Shown one piece after another: positions 6,540 to 10,169 of a stretch of DNA of 10,169 bases (positions are counted from its first letter, which is position 1; each line of letters begins with the position of its first letter). Made by a program: the position numbers and the translations under genes. The notes below the pieces were generated by a model. It had not been told where the DNA came from, searched no databases, and saw only the letters and a program-made list of their open reading frames with translations. Source of the stretch: Chloroflexota bacterium (GTDB lineage Bacteria; Chloroflexota; Chloroflexia; Thermomicrobiales; UBA6265); the NCBI GenBank assembly GCA_023424355.1, contig JAFAEA010000344.1:1-10169 (forward strand), read 5' to 3'.

Positions 6540-7955
6540 AACACCGTACGCCAGAACAATTCGCCTCATGATGTTGCCCCTTCGGCTTCCAGCATGAATG
6601 CCAACCAACTCTGGCAAACGGCTCTCATCACGCTTCGAAATCGGGTGACCAAATCCAACTTCGATCACTATTTCTCGTTGACTTCACTTGAAAAGGTGGA
6701 GAACGATGTCGCTGTGATCGTGGCTCCGAATCCGTTCACGGTGAACACCATCCAACAGCGCTGGGCCAGCGATGTAGAGAAGGCGATCTCCGAGATCGTT
6801 GGGCGTCGCATCAAGGTCGAGTTTTCTGTGGCCCACAACGGCGAGAATCCACTCCCCTCACCTCGCGCGCCCAAGGCGCGACCGGTGATGGAGAAGCCGG
6901 CAATCGTCAATCGGCAGAACGAACTCTCACCGAGCGTCGGAAATCTGCTGCCGAATCTCACTTTTGATACTTACGTGGTGGGTGGCAGTAATCGCATGGC
7001 GCATGCTGCAGCCGGCGCAATCGCCGAGCGACCAGGCACGCAGTACAACCCGTTCTTCGTACATGGCGGCGTAGGACTCGGCAAAACCCACTTGCTGCAT
7101 GCCATTGGTCACAAGGCGATCGAGATCAATCCGGATCTGCGCATTCTCTATGTCAGCTCCGAGATGTTCACCAACGATGTGATCAATGCCATCCGCCATC
7201 AGAAGATGGACGATTTCCGCGAACGGTATCGCACCATCGATATCCTCATGGTGGATGACATCCAGTTCATCGCTGGCAAGGAGAGCACGCAGGAAGAGTT
7301 CTTCCATACCTTCAATGCCTTGCAGCAAAGCGGCAAGCAGGTAATTGTGAGCTCGGACAAGCCACCCCGTGCGATTGCCGCACTCGAGGAGCGCATGCGC
7401 AGTCGGTTCGCCGGCGGACTCGTCGCCGATGTGCAGAGCCCGGATTTCGAAATGCGCACTGCCATTCTTCGCGCCAAGGCTGAAGAGCGCAATGCCCGTG
7501 TCGCCGATGATGTGCTGGAGTACATCTCCCGCAAGGATCACTCTAATATCCGTGAACTCGAAGGCGCACTCACCAAGCTGTTGATGGTGGCGCAGTTGTA
7601 CAACCGACCGCTCACTTTGCAGCTGGCGATCGAAACACTCAACGAAGGCGTATCCCGCACCAATCACCAAACCACCGCTGGCGATGTATTGCAGGCGGTA
7701 TCCGAGCACTTCGGTGTTGAGGAGAAAGAGCTGCTCGGCCGCGGTCGATCCCGCCATATCGCCTTCCCGCGCCAGGTAAGCATGTATCTCATGCGCAAGG
7801 ATGCGGATATCTCACTCGAAGAGATCGGCAAGGTCCTCAACCGCGATCACACCACCGTGATGCACGGATGTCGCAAAATCGAGGAGGCGATGGATGTGAA
7901 CTCCACGCTTCGCGGCGATGTGATGTCCATTCGGGAACGACTGTTGAAGCACTAA
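6537..7955 (+). CDS. dnaA: Chromosomal replication initiator protein DnaA
   Basis: A 472-residue AAA+ ATPase that binds DnaA boxes, melts oriC and loads the helicase. Domain I spans about 21-90 (LWQTAL through QRWASDVEKAI). A variable Pro-rich linker follows at about 100-138. Then comes the AAA+ core: FDTYVVGGSN (143-152), Walker A GGVGLGKT (177-184), Walker B ILMVDD (236-241), sensor 1 VSSDKPP (271-277), arginine finger Arg290 in RSRF, and sensor 2 in NIRELEGAL (337-345). Domain IV carries the signature RDHTTVMHGCRKI (436-448), which binds the DnaA box. All key residues are present and the length is normal. The TTG start follows a GAGAGGA site; TTG may keep expression low. Neighbours are not the usual rpmH/dnaN: mnmA is divergent upstream and a TIM barrel gene follows after 14 bases, probably co-transcribed. 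Confidence 0.97.
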   Translation: MNTVRQNNSPHDVAPSASSMNANQLWQTALITLRNRVTKSNFDHYFSLTSLEKVENDVAVIVAPNPFTVNTIQQRWASDVEKAISEIVGRRIKVEFSVAHNGENPLPSPRAPKARPVMEKPAIVNRQNELSPSVGNLLPNLTFDTYVVGGSNRMAHAAAGAIAERPGTQYNPFFVHGGVGLGKTHLLHAIGHKAIEINPDLRILYVSSEMFTNDVINAIRHQKMDDFRERYRTIDILMVDDIQFIAGKESTQEEFFHTFNALQQSGKQVIVSSDKPPRAIAALEERMRSRFAGGLVADVQSPDFEMRTAILRAKAEERNARVADDVLEYISRKDHSNIRELEGALTKLLMVAQLYNRPLTLQLAIETLNEGVSRTNHQTTAGDVLQAVSEHFGVEEKELLGRGRSRHIAFPRQVSMYLMRKDADISLEEIGKVLNRDHTTVMHGCRKIEEAMDVNSTLRGDVMSIRERLLKH

Positions 7956-7969
7956 TCCAGGAGCTATGA

Positions 7970-8821
7970 ATGAACCGACTGGCAGTTATCACAGACGAGA
8001 TCGGCGAAGATTTGGCACACGTACTGGATGTGTGCAACGAGCTTGGGATTCGGGATGTGGAGCTGCGCAGTATCGATGGCGCTTCCATCGTGGATCATTC
8101 GCCAGAAAGCGTGCAGAACATCAAATCCATGCTGCAGGATGGCGGATTCAGTGTTTGCAGCATCGCTTCTCCTTTTCTCAAGACCCACATCGGCGATGAG
8201 CAGGTCTCGATTGGTAATGTCCATTCTGCCAAACAGCTCAGCCGTGAGGAACACTGGGATGTGCTGAAGCGCTCCCTTGAAATCGCCCACGAACTTGATG
8301 CTCCCATCGTGCGCACCTTCAGCTTCTGGCGCGTTGCCGAACCGGAATCAGTTCGAGAAGATATCCTCGAGACGCTGCAGAAAGCGACGGATATCGTCAA
8401 AACCTCCGGTAAGAAGCTGGGGCTGGAAAACGAACACGCCTGCAATATCGGCAGTGGAATTGAGGCAAAGTGGTATCTGGATCGCATTACCGATCCGACA
8501 CTTGGTTTGATTTGGGATCCGGGCAACATCGCCGCTCTCGGCCAAGTACCGGATAAGTCCCAATACGATGCGATTTCGGATCGTATTCACCATGTGCACG
8601 TGAAAGATGGCAACGCCATTCCGGCGGAGACTTTTGTGGTCCCGGGCGAAGGTGTGTGCGATTGGGAAAGCCAGCTACGTTGGTTGCATGAGGGTGGCTA
8701 CGATGGACTGTTGAGTCTGGAGACCCACTTCTCCCTCGATGGATCGATCGAAGCCGGAACCCGCAAGATCGCCGAGGCCATGCATCGTTTGGCGGAATCC
8801 GCCGGGATGACATTGGCCTAA
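7970..8821 (+). CDS. Sugar phosphate isomerase/epimerase-like TIM barrel protein
   Basis: A 283-residue protein of the xylose isomerase-like TIM barrel (AP endonuclease 2) superfamily. Members bind one or two divalent metals and isomerise or epimerise keto/aldo sugars, inositols or hydroxypyruvate-like compounds. Likely metal ligands are in the usual places: Glu153 (LGLENEH), Asp183 (WDPGN), His210 (HVHVKD) and Glu251 (SLETH). GEGVCDW (226-232) is the usual loop before the last strands. The substrate cannot be read from the sequence. No signal peptide or membrane segment is present. Of two overlapping ATGs at 7966 and 7970, only 7970 opens this frame; AGGAG (7959-7963) sits six bases upstream. 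The 14-base gap after dnaA implies co-transcription, which says little about function. Confidence 0.87.
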   Translation: MNRLAVITDEIGEDLAHVLDVCNELGIRDVELRSIDGASIVDHSPESVQNIKSMLQDGGFSVCSIASPFLKTHIGDEQVSIGNVHSAKQLSREEHWDVLKRSLEIAHELDAPIVRTFSFWRVAEPESVREDILETLQKATDIVKTSGKKLGLENEHACNIGSGIEAKWYLDRITDPTLGLIWDPGNIAALGQVPDKSQYDAISDRIHHVHVKDGNAIPAETFVVPGEGVCDWESQLRWLHEGGYDGLLSLETHFSLDGSIEAGTRKIAEAMHRLAESAGMTLA

Positions 8822-8843
8822 TCATTTCCGCCTGCCGGCACGG

Positions 8844-8849
8844 TACACT
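8844..8849 (+). promoter_or_regulatory. Candidate -10 element (TACACT) for ppa
   Basis: TACACT lies within ACGGTACACT (8840-8849), identical to the block upstream of the 1745 gene. It would put the transcript start near 8856 and give a leader of about 70 bases. No clear -35 hexamer is visible, partly because the site is only about 20 bases from the stop of the TIM barrel gene. Confidence 0.4.
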
Positions 8850-8865
8850 TGCCATCAGAATTAAT

Positions 8866-8887
8866 GGGGCAGCACTGCGCTCGCCCC
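8866..8887 (+). other. Hairpin in the ppa leader
   Basis: GGGGC (8866-8870) pairs with GCCCC (8883-8887), and AGC (8871-8873) with GCT (8879-8881). One base is bulged and the loop is five bases. A T-run occurs only 17 bases further on, so this is not a standard terminator. It may stabilise the leader or be a remnant of attenuation; use is unproven. Confidence 0.35.
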
Positions 8888-8923
8888 GCACGATGTATGT
8901 GTTTTTAATGGAGTAGAGATCGA

Positions 8924-9466
8924 ATGTCCGAGCATCCAGCATCACCAATTGCGCTGAACGAAACCGAGAACGACCACGAAGTAATTGCCCTTATCGAAAT
9001 CCCACGCGGTAGCCGCAACAAGTATGAGTTCGATAAGGAATCCGGCAAGTTCTTCCTGGATCGCGTGCTCTACAGCTCGGTGCACTACCCCACCGATTAC
9101 GGGTACATCCCGGATACGCTGGCCGATGATGGTGACCCGCTCGATATCTGTGTGCTCATGACCGAGCCGAGCTTCCCGGGTTGCCACATCCACGCCCGTC
9201 CAATTGGCGGACTCGAGATGACCGACGACAAGGGTGAGGATTTCAAGATTCTCGCCGTGCCGGTGAATGATCCACGCTTCAATCACTACCGTGATCTCAG
9301 TCAGGTCGGCAAGCACTGGCTCCAGGAGATCGAGCACTTCTTCGCCACGTACAAGATGCTGGAAGGCAAGATCACCGTGATCGATGGCTGGCACGGTCTC
9401 GATCGCGCACTGCAGGAAATCGAATCCAGCCGCAAGATGTGGGCAGAAACACAGTCTGCCAAGTAG
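8924..9466 (+). CDS. ppa: Inorganic pyrophosphatase, family I
   Basis: A 180-residue soluble Mg-dependent pyrophosphatase that hydrolyses PPi to two phosphates in the cytoplasm and so pulls nucleic acid, protein and activation reactions forward. The family signature DGDPLDICV (69-77) supplies metal ligands Asp69, Asp71 and Asp74. TDDKGED (100-106) supplies Asp101 and Asp106, matching Asp97 and Asp102 of the E. coli enzyme. EIPRGSRNKYE (25-35), LDRVLYSSVHYPTDYGYIP (45-63) and the C-terminal helix with KMLEGK (144-149) are all typical. The length fits bacterial family I enzymes, with a short polar N-terminal extension. ATG 8924 has GGAG ten bases upstream. The gene has its own candidate promoter and leader hairpin, so it is probably transcribed apart from dnaA and the TIM barrel gene. 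No terminator is visible before the DUF1684 gene. Confidence 0.97.
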   Translation: MSEHPASPIALNETENDHEVIALIEIPRGSRNKYEFDKESGKFFLDRVLYSSVHYPTDYGYIPDTLADDGDPLDICVLMTEPSFPGCHIHARPIGGLEMTDDKGEDFKILAVPVNDPRFNHYRDLSQVGKHWLQEIEHFFATYKMLEGKITVIDGWHGLDRALQEIESSRKMWAETQSAK

Positions 9467-9505
9467 CGGATCTGTTCCCCATCTCACCCTTTACCTTGCA
9501 CCGAG

Positions 9506-9514
9506 TGCTATACT
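9506..9514 (+). promoter_or_regulatory. Extended -10 promoter (TGCTATACT) of the DUF1684 gene
   Basis: TGCTATACT matches the TGn plus TATAAT extended -10 form with one hexamer mismatch. No good -35 is present, which is normal for extended -10 promoters. It is about 37 bases upstream of the start codon. Confidence 0.6.
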
Positions 9515-9529
9515 TTCTTTAGGAAAGTA
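9511..9529. promoter_or_regulatory. Inverted repeat overlapping the promoter, possible operator
   Basis: TACTTTC (9511-9517) and GAAAGTA (9523-9529) are perfect 7-base arms around TTTAG. The left arm overlaps the -10 hexamer and the repeat covers the expected start of transcription. That position suits a repressor site. The regulator is unknown; a weak A/T-rich RNA hairpin is the alternative. Confidence 0.5.
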
Positions 9530-9550
9530 ATGCGGTAAGGAGCCAAATAC

Positions 9551-10093
9551 ATGACCACCAATTCACGACTTGAGGGATTCCGACAGCGTAAGGACGCCTT
9601 CTTCAAGACCCACGAAAATAGTCCGCTCACCGAAGAGCAGAAGACTGATTTCGAAGCCCTGAACTACTTTCCGGAGAATCCGGATCTCAACCTGGTTGTC
9701 GATCTCGATACCAGCGGTGAAGGCATCGGCGAGGAAATCACGGTCGGCACCATGGATGGCGATGCGAAGCAGTATGTTCGCGTTGGCCGCTTCACGGTCG
9801 CCGTCGATGGCGAAGATGCCACGGTCACGGTTTTCCAGGATACGAAGAGCGGAAAGTTCTTCCTGCCATTCCGTGATAGCACTGCCGGCAACGAGACCTA
9901 CAGCGTTGGCCGCTATGTGGATCCCAAGGCACGCCCGGATGGCAAGCTGAGTGTCGATTTCAATATGGCCTACAACCCTTATTGCGCATACAACACCGGC
10001 TGGAGCTGCGCGATTCCGCCGTTTGAGAATCGCATCAATGTGCCGATTCAGGCGGGCGAAACACTGCCACCGTTCGAGCACGAAGAGCTCTAA
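9551..10093 (+). CDS. DUF1684 family protein
   Basis: A 180-residue soluble protein of the DUF1684 family. The family core is clear: LPFRDSTAGNETYSVGRYVD (105-124), then VDFNMAYNPYCAYNTGWSCA (135-154), and PPFENRINVPIQAGE (156-170). Cys145 and Cys153 sit in the conserved AYNP-C-AY segment and may form a functional or metal-binding pair, which is inference. The N-terminal helix with the DAFFKTHENSPL stretch and the YFPENPDL turn also fit the family. Members are widespread in Actinobacteria and related groups, and no biochemical function is established to my knowledge. No signal peptide or membrane segment is present. ATG 9551 has AAGGAG eight bases upstream. It has its own extended -10 promoter with an overlapping inverted repeat and a strong terminator, so it is a separate, probably regulated unit. 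Confidence 0.9.
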   Translation: MTTNSRLEGFRQRKDAFFKTHENSPLTEEQKTDFEALNYFPENPDLNLVVDLDTSGEGIGEEITVGTMDGDAKQYVRVGRFTVAVDGEDATVTVFQDTKSGKFFLPFRDSTAGNETYSVGRYVDPKARPDGKLSVDFNMAYNPYCAYNTGWSCAIPPFENRINVPIQAGETLPPFEHEEL

Positions 10094-10110
10094 TCACGAT
10101 CTCTTGATTC

Positions 10111-10145
10111 AAAAGCCCGACGAACAGCAATGTTCTCGGGCTTTT
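10111..10145 (+). terminator. Intrinsic terminator after the DUF1684 gene
   Basis: AAAAGCCCGA (10111-10120) pairs perfectly with TCGGGCTTTT (10136-10145). An inner stem GAAC/GTTC (10122-10125 with 10132-10135) adds four pairs around an AGCAAT loop, with one bulged C. The TTTT end of the stem supplies the T-run on the plus strand; the matching A-run makes it potentially bidirectional. Confidence 0.88.
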
Positions 10146-10169
10146 GCGTGTTCGCGGCAAGAATCCTGC

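Noticed and set aside
6927..7757. 276-codon open frame on the minus strand opposite dnaA
   Set aside because: Antisense shadow of the DnaA AAA+ core; no recognisable domain.
8835..8841. GCCGGC-type palindrome after the TIM barrel gene as a terminator
   Set aside because: The self-complementary core is only about eight bases, with no loop and no T-run.
1..10169. CRISPR array, insertion sequence, prophage or defence system
   Set aside because: No regularly spaced repeats, transposase, integrase or nuclease motifs were seen on either strand, and base composition looks even across the window.

Overview
This window looks like ordinary chromosomal DNA from a free-living bacterium. It is moderately GC-rich by eye, densely coded on both strands, and shows no insertion sequence, prophage, CRISPR array or tRNA/rRNA gene. 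The gene set is an Mrp-type antiporter subunit, a YtxH-like membrane protein, a GH13 alpha-glucosidase, MnmA, DnaA, a sugar-isomerase-like TIM barrel, family I pyrophosphatase and a DUF1684 protein. This would fit a Chloroflexota (Thermomicrobia-like) or actinobacterial lineage, but that placement is a weak inference from protein flavour, not a demonstration.

Layout. The left edge (1-1502, minus) holds the first 500 codons of an MrpA-like antiporter subunit whose 3' end lies outside the window. Divergent from it, 1745-2197 (plus) is a single unrecognised gene with its own Shine-Dalgarno, a candidate -10 and a strong hairpin terminator. That terminator lies between it and a convergent leftward series. 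Read in the direction of transcription, the series is mnmA (6201-4996), a GH13 alpha-glucosidase (4942-3206), a two-TM small protein (3172-2714, TTG start) and a YtxH-like one-TM protein (2702-2244). The gaps are 53, 33 and 11 bases, so it may be one operon.

A 335-base intergenic region (6202-6536) separates mnmA from the divergent dnaA (6537-7955, TTG start). dnaA is followed after only 14 bases by a xylose-isomerase-like TIM barrel gene (7970-8821). Then come ppa (8924-9466), with its own candidate promoter and a hairpin in its leader, and a DUF1684 gene (9551-10093). The DUF1684 gene has an extended -10 promoter overlapped by a perfect inverted repeat and ends in a strong intrinsic terminator.

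How the genes relate. Most are unlinked housekeeping functions: ion homeostasis, tRNA wobble-uridine thiolation, replication initiation, pyrophosphate removal and alpha-glucoside use. I do not see a defence, mobile or biosynthetic system. The points most worth a second look are dnaA without dnaN or recognisable DnaA boxes beside it, the promoter-overlapping palindrome before the DUF1684 gene, an Asp at the usual Glu position in the MrpA-like subunit, the unrecognised gene at 1745-2197, and the paired inverted repeats before the alpha-glucosidase gene.
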